Shown here: piece by piece, positions 1-5,077 of the stretch
Layout: each line of letters starts with the position of its first letter
Numbering within the stretch: the first letter of the stretch is position 1
Source: Deltaproteobacteria bacterium GWA2_55_10
GTDB taxonomy: Bacteria > Desulfobacterota > GWC2-55-46
Assembly (NCBI GenBank): GCA_001797415.1
Contig: MGPL01000095.1
Coordinates: forward strand, 1-8,085
Length of the DNA: 8,085 nt
Direction of reading: 5' to 3'
The notes under the pieces: model-generated
Databases searched by the model: none
Told to the model about the DNA's origin: nothing
What the model saw: only the letters and a program-made list of their open reading frames with translations
Made by a program: the position numbers and the translations under genes

Positions 1-554
1 AGGTGCCCGTGGGCATCGACCAGGCCCCTCACCTCGAACTCTCAAGGGAGATAACCCGCCGCTTCAACTTCCTTTACGGCGAGGTCTTCCCTGAGCCTGA
101 GACGCTCCTTACGGCAATACCCAAGGTGCTCGGCACTGACGGCAGGAAGATGAGCAAGTCCTATAACAACGCCATCTTCCTTTCAGACCCGCCGGAGGAG
201 ATAGAGAAGAAGATATTGACCATGATGACCGACACCGCGAGGAAGAAGCGCACCGACGTCGGCAACCCGAACCTCTGCCCGCTCTTTCTTACGTTCCACA
301 ACCTCTACTCTGACGAGAATACAATAAACTGGGTAAGGGAAGGCTGCACAAAGGCCCTCATAGGCTGCATAGAGTGCAAAAAGTCCGTATTACCCAAGGT
401 GCTTGCCAATATAGAGCCGGTACAGAAGAGGCGCAAGGAGCTTGAGGCACAACCCGGACAGATAACCGGGATACTCAGCGAGGGCGCAAAAAGGGCCCAG
501 CCGATCGCTGCCGCGACCATGAAAGAGGTCCGGGCCGCGATGGGAATTGAATAG
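1..554 (+). CDS. trpS: Tryptophanyl-tRNA synthetase, C-terminal part (5' end outside window)
   Basis: This is the 3' part of a class I aminoacyl-tRNA synthetase that charges tRNA-Trp with tryptophan in the cytoplasm. The first whole codon is at base 3 and the frame is open to the window edge, so the true start lies upstream. The GTG at 3 is an internal valine of the conserved PVGxDQxxHLELxR segment, not a start. Visible marks are PVGIDQAPHLELSREI near the beginning, KMSKS at fragment residues 49-53 (the ATP-binding signature loop), and the helical C-terminal tRNA-binding region ending in AAATMKEVRAAMGIE. About 183 residues are present of a family length near 330, so the N-terminal HIGH-motif part is missing. 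The stop is only 2 nt before scpA, which indicates co-transcription. The family assignment is secure. Confidence 0.95.
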   Translation, partial: VPVGIDQAPHLELSREITRRFNFLYGEVFPEPETLLTAIPKVLGTDGRKMSKSYNNAIFLSDPPEEIEKKILTMMTDTARKKRTDVGNPNLCPLFLTFHNLYSDENTINWVREGCTKALIGCIECKKSVLPKVLANIEPVQKRRKELEAQPGQITGILSEGAKRAQPIAAATMKEVRAAMGIE

Positions 555-556
555 CA

Positions 557-1351
557 ATGGTCTCTGCATATAACATAAAGCTCGACATATTCGAAGGGCC
601 GCTCGACCTGCTTCTTCATCTCATAAAGAAGAGCGAGGTCGATATTTATGATATCCCCATAGCCTCCATCACCGAACAGTACCTCGAATACATCGAGATA
701 ATGAAGGAGATGAACCTCGAGTTCGCCGGAGAGTTCCTGGTCATGGCAGCCACGCTCGTGCATATAAAGAGCAAGATGCTCCTGCCCGTGGACGAAGAGG
801 CCCCGCCCGAAGAGGAAGAAGGAATTGATCCGAGAGAAGAGCTGATAATAAAGCTCCTCGAATATCAGAGATACAAGGAAGCCGCCAGGGAGCTCTCCGA
901 GAAGAACCTGCTTGGAAGGGACGTCTTTGCGCGAGGTTCTGAAGAGCCCCTTGAAGAGCTCGAAGAAGGGGCGGGCTTCGTCAATGTCTCTGTCTTCGAC
1001 CTCATGGAGGCGATAAAGGGTATTCTCGAGCGCGCCCCGAAAGAAAGAACGATAGAGCTCACCTCTGAGCGCTTCAAGATCGCGGACAAGATAAACGATG
1101 TAATGGAGTACCTCGGCAAAATGCGGAGCGCGCCCTTTACCTCGCTATTCCCCGAAGGGGCCACAAAAGGCGAGATTGTCGTGACCTTCCTTGCGATACT
1201 GGAGCTCGCGAAGCTCCTCATGATAAGACTTCACCAGACGGACGACAGCGTAATCAGGGCGTACATACCGGAAGAGAAGGCCGAAGAAGCGCCTCAGGCG
1301 AACGGGACCGATCAGGCGGACCAGGCCCAAGAAGACAAAAAGGAAGAGTAG
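557..1351 (+). CDS. scpA: Segregation and condensation protein A (kleisin subunit of SMC-ScpAB)
   Basis: ScpA is the kleisin that bridges the two SMC heads and binds ScpB dimers in the bacterial condensin complex on the nucleoid. The 264-residue product has the diagnostic N-terminus (FEGPLDLLLHLIKKSEVDIYDIPI, residues 12-35), then a helical stretch with MAATLVHIKSKMLLP near residues 63-77. A poorly conserved acidic linker follows, then a C-terminal winged helix with the expected VVTFLAILELAKL segment. The last ~27 residues form a Glu/Gln/Asp tail that is probably disordered. Its length is normal for the family. It starts 2 nt after the trpS stop with only a weak upstream GGAA, so coupling to trpS translation is likely. 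The stop lies 3 nt before scpB, the usual partner gene. Confidence 0.96.
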   Translation: MVSAYNIKLDIFEGPLDLLLHLIKKSEVDIYDIPIASITEQYLEYIEIMKEMNLEFAGEFLVMAATLVHIKSKMLLPVDEEAPPEEEEGIDPREELIIKLLEYQRYKEAARELSEKNLLGRDVFARGSEEPLEELEEGAGFVNVSVFDLMEAIKGILERAPKERTIELTSERFKIADKINDVMEYLGKMRSAPFTSLFPEGATKGEIVVTFLAILELAKLLMIRLHQTDDSVIRAYIPEEKAEEAPQANGTDQADQAQEDKKEE

Positions 1352-1354
1352 AGT

Positions 1355-2443
1355 ATGCTGGATAAGGATAGCCTAAAGCCAATAATCGAATCGATAATTT
1401 TCGCGGCGGAGAGCGCCATAAGCTTTGAGAAGATATTCGGCGTGCTCGAAGGCGAGGAAAAAGCGGCCGTAAAGGCCGCGCTGGGCGAGCTTATCGAGGA
1501 CTACAGGAACAAGGCAGGCGGCTTCTACATAGAAGAGGTCGCCAGCGGCTACCAGTTCAGGACAAACCCCGAGTTCGCGCCGTGGCTGAGAAGGTTCTTC
1601 AAGATAGGCATGCAGAAGATAAGCAAGGCCGCCATGGAGACCCTGGCCGTAACCGCGTACAAGCAGCCTGTGACAAGGGGCGAGATAGAGGGCATCAGGG
1701 GAGTTGATTCCGGCGGCGTGCTCGCCACGCTCATGGAGAAGAGGTTCATAAAGATAGTCGGCAGGAAGGAAGTACCCGGAAGGCCGGTGGTCTACGGCAC
1801 CACAAAGGAGTTCCTTGAGACGTTCGAACTCCGTGACCTCTCGTGCCTGCCGAGCCTCAAGGACCTCAAAAAAATGGAGGAAGAGTATGCCCAGGAACAG
1901 GGGCAGCAAAGAGCCGAGGACACAGTCAAAGACTCAGTTCAAGGGGCCCAGGAAGCCGCAGACGGACAGGAGCAGAACGAAACCGGAGACCAGGACAGAG
2001 TCCCGGGGCAGAACGAAACCGGAGACCAGGACAGACTCCCGGAGCAGAACCAAGCCGGAGACCAGGACAGACTCCCGGGGCAGAACGAAACCGGAGAACA
2101 GGACAGACTCCCGGGGCAGAACGAAACCGGAGACCAGGACAGACTCCCGGAGCAGAACCAAACCGGAGACCAGGACAGACTCCAGAACCAGGACGAAACC
2201 GGAGAGTCGATACAGGACGGAACAGCCGAAGAGGGCGGGGAAGCCCTCCAGCTCTCGGCCGAGGACAGCTTTGAGAGCGGCTGGGAGGAGACCGACGAGG
2301 AAACCGGCGCCGAAGGCTCCGGAAGCCCCTCACCAGGACCGTCTTCAGAAGATAATAGCGACAGCGGGGATAACCTCGAGGAGGAAGGCGGAGGAGCTCA
2401 TCCTGGAAGGCCGCGTAACGGTCAACGGGAAGACGATAACTGA
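1355..2443 (+). CDS. scpB: Segregation and condensation protein B with a long repetitive acidic/Gln-rich C-terminal tail
   Basis: ScpB is the dimeric winged-helix partner of ScpA in the SMC complex. The conserved core fills residues 1 to about 173. It includes the N-terminal winged helix (SLKPIIESIIFAAESAISF) and the family signature METLAVTAYKQPVTRGEIEGIRGV around residues 94-117, and it ends near CLPSLKDLKKMEEEY. GGAAGAG upstream of the ATG serves as a ribosome-binding site. The protein continues to 362 residues, whereas I recall ScpB as usually near 180-250. Residues 174-362 are low complexity, with 12-residue repeats of type QNETGDQDRLPG at 207-276 followed by Glu/Asp/Gly/Ser-rich sequence. 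This whole tail overlaps rluB in another frame, and the last ~37 residues are read through codons for the RluB S4 domain. The core is certain. Whether the tail is functional is not known. Confidence 0.93.
   Translation: MLDKDSLKPIIESIIFAAESAISFEKIFGVLEGEEKAAVKAALGELIEDYRNKAGGFYIEEVASGYQFRTNPEFAPWLRRFFKIGMQKISKAAMETLAVTAYKQPVTRGEIEGIRGVDSGGVLATLMEKRFIKIVGRKEVPGRPVVYGTTKEFLETFELRDLSCLPSLKDLKKMEEEYAQEQGQQRAEDTVKDSVQGAQEAADGQEQNETGDQDRVPGQNETGDQDRLPEQNQAGDQDRLPGQNETGEQDRLPGQNETGDQDRLPEQNQTGDQDRLQNQDETGESIQDGTAEEGGEALQLSAEDSFESGWEETDEETGAEGSGSPSPGPSSEDNSDSGDNLEEEGGGAHPGRPRNGQREDDN
1868..1874 (+). other. A7 homopolymer at the scpB core/tail junction (possible slippage site)
   Basis: Seven consecutive A residues form codons Lys172-Lys173 and the first base of Met174 of ScpB, exactly where the conserved ScpB core ends. 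GGAGG follows immediately at 1876-1880. Net loss of one A would move the reader into the rluB frame, which is open here from before 1815 to 3053. That would give a ScpB-core/RluB fusion passing through Trp-Arg-Lys-Ser before the normal RluB Met. The run and the open frames are seen directly; any actual slippage is inference. Confidence 0.3.
1876..1880 (+). promoter_or_regulatory. Strong Shine-Dalgarno sequence deciding the rluB start
   Basis: GGAGG followed by AAGAGT and then ATG at 1887 is a near-ideal ribosome-binding site inside scpB. It fixes the rluB start at 1887 rather than at the earlier in-frame ATG at 1815, which sits inside sequence for the conserved ScpB core. Confidence 0.75.
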
Positions 2444-3053
2444 GCTCGGCGCGAAGGCCGACCCGTCCTCTGACAGGATAGAGGTAGACGGAAAGAGGAT
2501 ATCCGTAAAAGGCCCCAAGGTATATCTTCTTCTCAACAAGCCCAAGGGTTATATAAGCTCGGTATCAGACGAGCACAACAGGCCTGTCGTCACGCAGCTC
2601 GTAGCCCGGGTACGCGCCAGGGTCTACCCCGTAGGCAGGCTTGACTATGACGCCGAAGGGGTGCTCCTTCTTACAAACGACGGCGACCTCTCGAACAAGC
2701 TTATTCACCCGACATTCCAGGTGCCCAAGACCTATCTCGTCAAGGTAAAGGGCATCCCTCCTAAAGAGAAGCTCGAAAAGCTCGAGAAGGGCGTTTTCCT
2801 CGAGGACGGCAGGACATTGCCCGCCAAGGCCAAGTTCGTAAGGGCCACGGAGGAGAACTCCTGGATAGAGCTTACGGTCTTCGAGGGCAGGAACCACCTT
2901 GTGAAACGGATGTGCATGGCTATCGGCCACCCTGTGCAGAAGCTCAAGAGGGTGGACTTCGCCGGGATAAAAGTAGGCAAGCTCAAGCCGGGCGAGTTCA
3001 GACCTCTGACCGAAAAGGAACTGGAGACGCTCAAGGGGCTGGGAAAGGAATAG
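1887..3053 (+). CDS. rluB: 23S rRNA pseudouridine synthase, RsuA/RluB family, with a basic repeat N-terminal extension
   Basis: The enzyme isomerises uridine to pseudouridine in large-subunit rRNA; RluB-type members act on helix 89 near the peptidyl-transferase centre. From the ATG at 1887, chosen for its GGAGG site, the product is 388 residues. Residues 1 to about 148 are low complexity and strongly basic, with 12-residue repeats of type RTKPETRTDSRG at about 30-100. An S4 RNA-binding domain follows at about 149-200 (DRLQKIIATAGITSRRKAEE). The catalytic domain has YLLLNKPKGYISS, then the active-site motif GRLDYDAEGVLLLTNDGDL with the catalytic Asp near residue 253. The C-terminal NHLVKRMCMAIGHPVQKLKR segment is typical. 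Residues 1 to about 186 are encoded inside scpB in the +1 frame. The family is certain. The exact start is less certain, and a short form starting near the S4 domain has no obvious ATG. Confidence 0.93.
   Translation: MPRNRGSKEPRTQSKTQFKGPRKPQTDRSRTKPETRTESRGRTKPETRTDSRSRTKPETRTDSRGRTKPENRTDSRGRTKPETRTDSRSRTKPETRTDSRTRTKPESRYRTEQPKRAGKPSSSRPRTALRAAGRRPTRKPAPKAPEAPHQDRLQKIIATAGITSRRKAEELILEGRVTVNGKTITELGAKADPSSDRIEVDGKRISVKGPKVYLLLNKPKGYISSVSDEHNRPVVTQLVARVRARVYPVGRLDYDAEGVLLLTNDGDLSNKLIHPTFQVPKTYLVKVKGIPPKEKLEKLEKGVFLEDGRTLPAKAKFVRATEENSWIELTVFEGRNHLVKRMCMAIGHPVQKLKRVDFAGIKVGKLKPGEFRPLTEKELETLKGLGKE
1973..2206 (+). repeat. 36-bp tandem repeat translated in both the scpB and rluB frames
   Basis: Five full 36-bp units begin at 1973, 2009, 2045, 2081 and 2117. 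A sixth, truncated unit (30 bp) begins at 2153 and a degenerate partial unit covers 2183-2206. The units are contiguous with no spacers. The period is a multiple of three, so every frame stays open: QNETGDQDRLPG-type in ScpB and RTKPETRTDSRG-type in RluB. Units 1-3 and 4-6 share the same order of variants, with the PE-ending unit second and the QNQ-starting unit third. That shows a 108-bp higher-order duplication (1973-2080 against 2081-2182). Confidence 0.95.
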
Positions 3054-3081
3054 CTGTTCCTTATAAATACATCATCGCTCC

Positions 3082-3111
3082 CCTCACCCCCGCTTTCAAT
3101 CGGGGGTGAGG
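3082..3111. repeat. Perfect 11-bp stem-loop after rluB
   Basis: CCTCACCCCCG at 3082-3092 and CGGGGGTGAGG at 3101-3111 are exact inverted repeats around the 8-nt loop ctttcaat. No T-tract follows on either strand, so it is not a canonical intrinsic terminator, although it may still attenuate read-through from the trpS-rluB operon. The CCCTCACCCC theme recurs at 4899-4907 before mutL, which suggests pieces of a dispersed intergenic repeat. It marks the left edge of the AT-rich block. Confidence 0.7.
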
Positions 3112-3116
3112 CGCTG

Positions 3117-3122
3117 TATAAT
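3117..3122 (+). promoter_or_regulatory. Candidate -10 box for the AT-rich gene pair
   Basis: A perfect TATAAT lies 60 bp upstream of the ATG at 3183. The -35 region is poor: TTTCAA at 3094-3099 matches only 3 of 6 with 17-bp spacing and sits in the loop of the preceding stem-loop. Base composition alone makes such boxes common in AT-rich DNA, so confidence is moderate. Confidence 0.4.
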
Positions 3123-3171
3123 ATTGATTCAACCTCCAATCTCATTCATTCCTATAGCAAAAACCTAAAAT

Positions 3172-3177
3172 AAGGAG
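3172..3177 (+). promoter_or_regulatory. Shine-Dalgarno site of the secreted TonB/TolA-like protein
   Basis: AAGGAG with a 5-nt spacer before the ATG at 3183 is a clear ribosome-binding site. It supports this start, as does the signal peptide that begins there. Confidence 0.7.
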
Positions 3178-3182
3178 CAAAA

Positions 3183-3677
3183 ATGAAAAAACTGATTGCC
3201 CTATTGTTTTTTCTTTTTTTCCCGACGTCATTATTTGCAGGCAACTATTCAAACCTTCTCGCCCAACTTAACGAGTCTGAAATAAATTATTTTGAAATTG
3301 AGCAGTCTATTGAAAAGGCATGGACGGAATCCGAGATCGCTCAAACGCATAATTGGCAAGGAGAACATCTGGTCTTTTTCGAATTATCCATGACCGGAAG
3401 ACCATACGAATTAGAGGTCCTTGACTCATCTTATTCTGATCTCGAAAAAGCGGCTTGCGACGCGATACTAGCGGCATCCCCTTTCCCAATTAAATTCGAA
3501 AAAGATCTTGTTGTACAGTTTGATGGGAAAAAGGTTTTTATTTATGAGATTAAAAGAGGAATCGCAGCTGTAAAAATTGCGGAATTTAGAAGCAAGCTTG
3601 CGGAAGAGAAAAACGACTATAAAAAGGAAAAACTGAGCGTGAGAAAAGATTTAAAGCTGCCTCGGCTAAATATATGA
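3183..3677 (+). CDS. Secreted protein with a TonB/TolA C-terminal-like domain
   Basis: This 164-residue protein starts with a classic Sec signal peptide (MKKLIALLFFLFFPTSLFA), with likely cleavage after Ala19. There is no lipobox cysteine, so it should be soluble in the periplasm or secreted. Residues 38-122 follow the pattern of TonB/TolA C-terminal domains: a helix with IEKAW, a strand-turn-strand (HLVFFELSMTGRPYELEVLDSS), then SDLEKAACDAILAASPFPI, which parallels the LDxAAxxAIxxASPFPP signature, then a final strand. In TonB and TolA this domain joins an inner-membrane anchor to outer-membrane partners. Here the usual N-terminal anchor and Pro-rich or helical linker are absent. The C-terminus (about 128-164) is charged and Lys/Glu-rich. 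The gene is AT-rich, unlike its neighbours, and overlaps the next gene by 4 nt. The domain call is pattern-based; the biological role is not known. Confidence 0.6.
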   Translation: MKKLIALLFFLFFPTSLFAGNYSNLLAQLNESEINYFEIEQSIEKAWTESEIAQTHNWQGEHLVFFELSMTGRPYELEVLDSSYSDLEKAACDAILAASPFPIKFEKDLVVQFDGKKVFIYEIKRGIAAVKIAEFRSKLAEEKNDYKKEKLSVRKDLKLPRLNI

Positions 3678-4189
3678 ACGCCTTTCAAACTATTCCGTTT
3701 GGCGCGAGCTATGATGATGTTATTAATGAATTACGAGAAACCCTAGGCCAGGAGAAAATATCAGAGTACAATGGATTGGTTTTGATTGATGAATTCTCAT
3801 TGGGTGAAATTTCAGTAGGAGTAATATTCCATTTTGATCACAAAAACAGATTATACTCGCTATCCTTTGACACCCAACGGCTTACTGCAAACAAACTCGA
3901 CTCTATTGTTCAAAATGAGGCAGATTATCTTACAAAGGTGTTTAGAAATAAATACGGGCGTCCTTCTCATTGCTATAAACCTGCTTTTTATAATATCAAC
4001 GACGGGTACGTTTCCTATATGAGTAGATGGCAAAACAAGAACCTTGAAATTTATACCGGCCTAACCGTAAATGATGCATTATATTTCGCGCGCGGAATTG
4101 TGACTTCAAGGCAATTGGAAAATGCTTTTGATTCATACAAAAAAGAGACAGAGAGAAAAAAAGTGGAAGAAGGGGCTAAAAGCTTCTAA
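3674..4189 (+). CDS. Unrecognised 171-residue protein coupled to the secreted TonB/TolA-like protein
   Basis: The ATG sits within the preceding stop as ATGA, so translation is probably coupled. I do not recognise a named family. No signal peptide or membrane segment is visible, so it is predicted cytoplasmic unless it is exported with its partner. The N-terminus (IPFGASYDDVINELRETLG, residues 7-25) followed by alternating strands (GEISVGVIFHFDHKNRLYSLSF) and a helix with YLTKVFRNKYGRPS recalls small alpha/beta domains. In those, an 'FGxSxxxV' helix precedes beta hairpins and a 'L..KYGxP' helix, as in various uncharacterised bacterial proteins. The last ~25 residues are a charged helix (SYKKETERKKVEEG). 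AT-rich composition matches the upstream gene, which suggests the two arrived together. Function is left open. Confidence 0.6.
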   Translation: MNAFQTIPFGASYDDVINELRETLGQEKISEYNGLVLIDEFSLGEISVGVIFHFDHKNRLYSLSFDTQRLTANKLDSIVQNEADYLTKVFRNKYGRPSHCYKPAFYNINDGYVSYMSRWQNKNLEIYTGLTVNDALYFARGIVTSRQLENAFDSYKKETERKKVEEGAKSF

Positions 4190-4232
4190 ATTCAAATATT
4201 TAAAAGATGACTCTTGTTTTGCTTTAAAAATT

Positions 4233-4892
4233 ATGCACTGCAAAGAACTCTCCAAAACTCTCACCAGCTATTATGAATCCCTCTTTTCCGCATTCGGCCC
4301 GCAGGGCTGGTGGCCGGGCAGGACAAGGTTCGAGATAATAATCGGCGCCATCCTCACCCAGAACACGGCCTGGACAAATGTCGAGAAGGCCATCACGAAC
4401 CTCCGGGACAAAAAGGTATTAAACCCTGAGAAGATGAGGGCGCTTGCCCATGACGAACTCGCAAGCCTCATACGGCCCGCGGGCTACTTCAACATAAAGG
4501 CAAAAAGGCTCAGGCATTTTCTCGACCACCTCTTCAACAACCACAAAGGCAGCCTGGATAAGCTCTTCAGGCAGGATACCGTCATGCTCAGGGCGGAGCT
4601 TCTATCGATCAACGGCATCGGCCCTGAGACAGCAGACTCCATCCTCCTCTATGCCGGAGACCACCCGGAGTTTGTGGTCGATGCCTACACAAAAAGGATA
4701 TTAGAGCGCCACAGGGTCATAGACGGCAAGGCCGAATACGAAGATGTGAAGACCCTCTTCATGCAAAACCTGCCGAAAGACCTCCGCCTCTTCAATGAAT
4801 ACCACGCCCTCATCGTCAGGACAGGCAAGGACTTCTGCAGGCCCAGAGAGCCCCGGTGCAAGGAATGCCCGCTGGGAAAATTCATGCCCTGA
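4233..4892 (+). CDS. Endonuclease III-related DNA glycosylase (MagIII/COG2231-like), Fe-S cluster motif incomplete
   Basis: This HhH-GPD superfamily base-excision enzyme flips and removes damaged bases from DNA. The start is taken at ATG 4233 (219 residues), where GC-rich, conserved sequence begins; the frame is open further upstream but only over AT-rich DNA. Visible marks are WWPGRTRFEIIIGAILTQNTAW (residues 26-47), the helix-hairpin-helix LLSINGIGPETADSILLYA (123-141) and VVDAYTKRI with the catalytic Asp150. The position of the endonuclease III lyase lysine is Glu132, as in MagIII-type 3-methyladenine glycosylases, so a glycosylase without lyase activity is likely. Cysteines 202, 209 and 212 give C-X6-C-X2-C, but the fourth ligand expected five residues later is Met218, followed by Pro and stop. 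A one-base frame change there would restore C-X5-C. There is no clear Shine-Dalgarno sequence. Confidence 0.88.
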   Translation: MHCKELSKTLTSYYESLFSAFGPQGWWPGRTRFEIIIGAILTQNTAWTNVEKAITNLRDKKVLNPEKMRALAHDELASLIRPAGYFNIKAKRLRHFLDHLFNNHKGSLDKLFRQDTVMLRAELLSINGIGPETADSILLYAGDHPEFVVDAYTKRILERHRVIDGKAEYEDVKTLFMQNLPKDLRLFNEYHALIVRTGKDFCRPREPRCKECPLGKFMP

Positions 4893-4909
4893 TTTCCCCC
4901 TCACCCCTG

Positions 4910-4929
4910 CCTCTCCCCAAGGGGAGAGG
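4910..4929. repeat. GC-rich stem-loop downstream of the glycosylase
   Basis: CCTCTCCCC at 4910-4918 and GGGGAGAGG at 4921-4929 form a perfect 9-bp inverted repeat with an AA centre, preceded by CCCTCACCCC. An A-tract, not a T-tract, follows on the + strand, so it is not a standard intrinsic terminator in either direction. It resembles CCCTCACCC...CTCTCCC intergenic repeats that I recall from several bacterial genomes. The glycosylase stop codon lies only 17 bp upstream of the left arm. Confidence 0.65.
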
Positions 4930-5010
4930 GAGAAAAAAAACAGCTTACGAGGCATCACAATTCCGAGACAGTCCCGTAAACGCTCGCGTGACGACTTCTT
5001 CCTTTTCTAA

Positions 5011-5038
5011 AGGGGGATTAAAAAAGATAATCTCCCCT
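5011..5038. repeat. Stem-loop with one bulge upstream of mutL
   Basis: AGGGGGATTA at 5011-5020 pairs with TAATCTCCCCT at 5028-5038, with one bulged T, around the loop aaaaaga. It lies 2 bp before the next inverted repeat. The sequence style (GGGGGATTAAAAAAG) is typical of short dispersed intergenic palindromes; that comparison is from memory. Confidence 0.55.
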
Positions 5039-5040
5039 GC

Positions 5041-5061
5041 CCCCTCTTTAAAAAAGAGGGG
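5041..5061. repeat. Perfect 9-bp stem-loop upstream of mutL
   Basis: CCCCTCTTT at 5041-5049 and AAAGAGGGG at 5053-5061 are exact inverted repeats with a 3-A loop. A pyrimidine-rich stretch at about 5065-5094 follows. No T-run directly follows, so terminator activity is doubtful. The rest of the 221-bp gap 4893-5113 holds no gene that I can support. Confidence 0.6.
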
Positions 5062-5077
5062 AACTCCCCCTCCCCTC

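Larger units (their letters stand above)
3112..4232. other. AT-rich block, probably acquired
   Basis: Composition changes sharply between the rluB/stem-loop side and the glycosylase gene. Bases 3241-3300 are 20/60 GC, against 38/60 for bases 1621-1680. The block contains exactly the two coupled genes of unknown role plus their promoter-like region. It ends at about the start codon of the downstream glycosylase. No transposase, terminal inverted repeat, tRNA or attachment duplication is visible at its edges, so the mode of entry is unclear. Confidence 0.55.

Noticed and set aside
305..763. Minus-strand open frame across trpS/scpA
   Set aside because: It is antisense to two conserved genes, with no domain or ribosome-binding site.
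1815..1886. Upstream ATG at 1815 as the rluB start
   Set aside because: It lies inside the conserved ScpB core and lacks a Shine-Dalgarno sequence. The ATG at 1887 has GGAGG at ideal spacing.
1973..2182. CRISPR array suggested by the 36-bp period
   Set aside because: The units are directly contiguous with no unique spacers, lie inside two coding frames and have no cas genes nearby.
1843..2274. Third + strand frame open across the scpB/rluB overlap (143 codons)
   Set aside because: It is open only because the 36-bp repeat carries no stop in any + frame. Third-position GC is about 4/12 per unit, unlike real genes here, and there is no conserved domain.
1926..2333. Minus-strand open frames over the repeat
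   Set aside because: These are antisense shadows of the tandem repeat with no start context and no recognisable domain.
4122..4232. N-terminal extension of the DNA glycosylase from ATG 4122
   Set aside because: The extension is AT-rich, overlaps the end of the previous gene and has no family similarity; conserved sequence begins after 4233.
4910..4940. Intrinsic terminator after the glycosylase
   Set aside because: The tract after the hairpin on the + strand is A-rich, not T-rich, and the other strand lacks a T-run on the correct side.
4795..5010. Small open frame across the glycosylase 3' end and repeat
   Set aside because: It is mostly an out-of-frame shadow. Its only interest is the TGC that would complete the Fe-S motif, reported as a finding.
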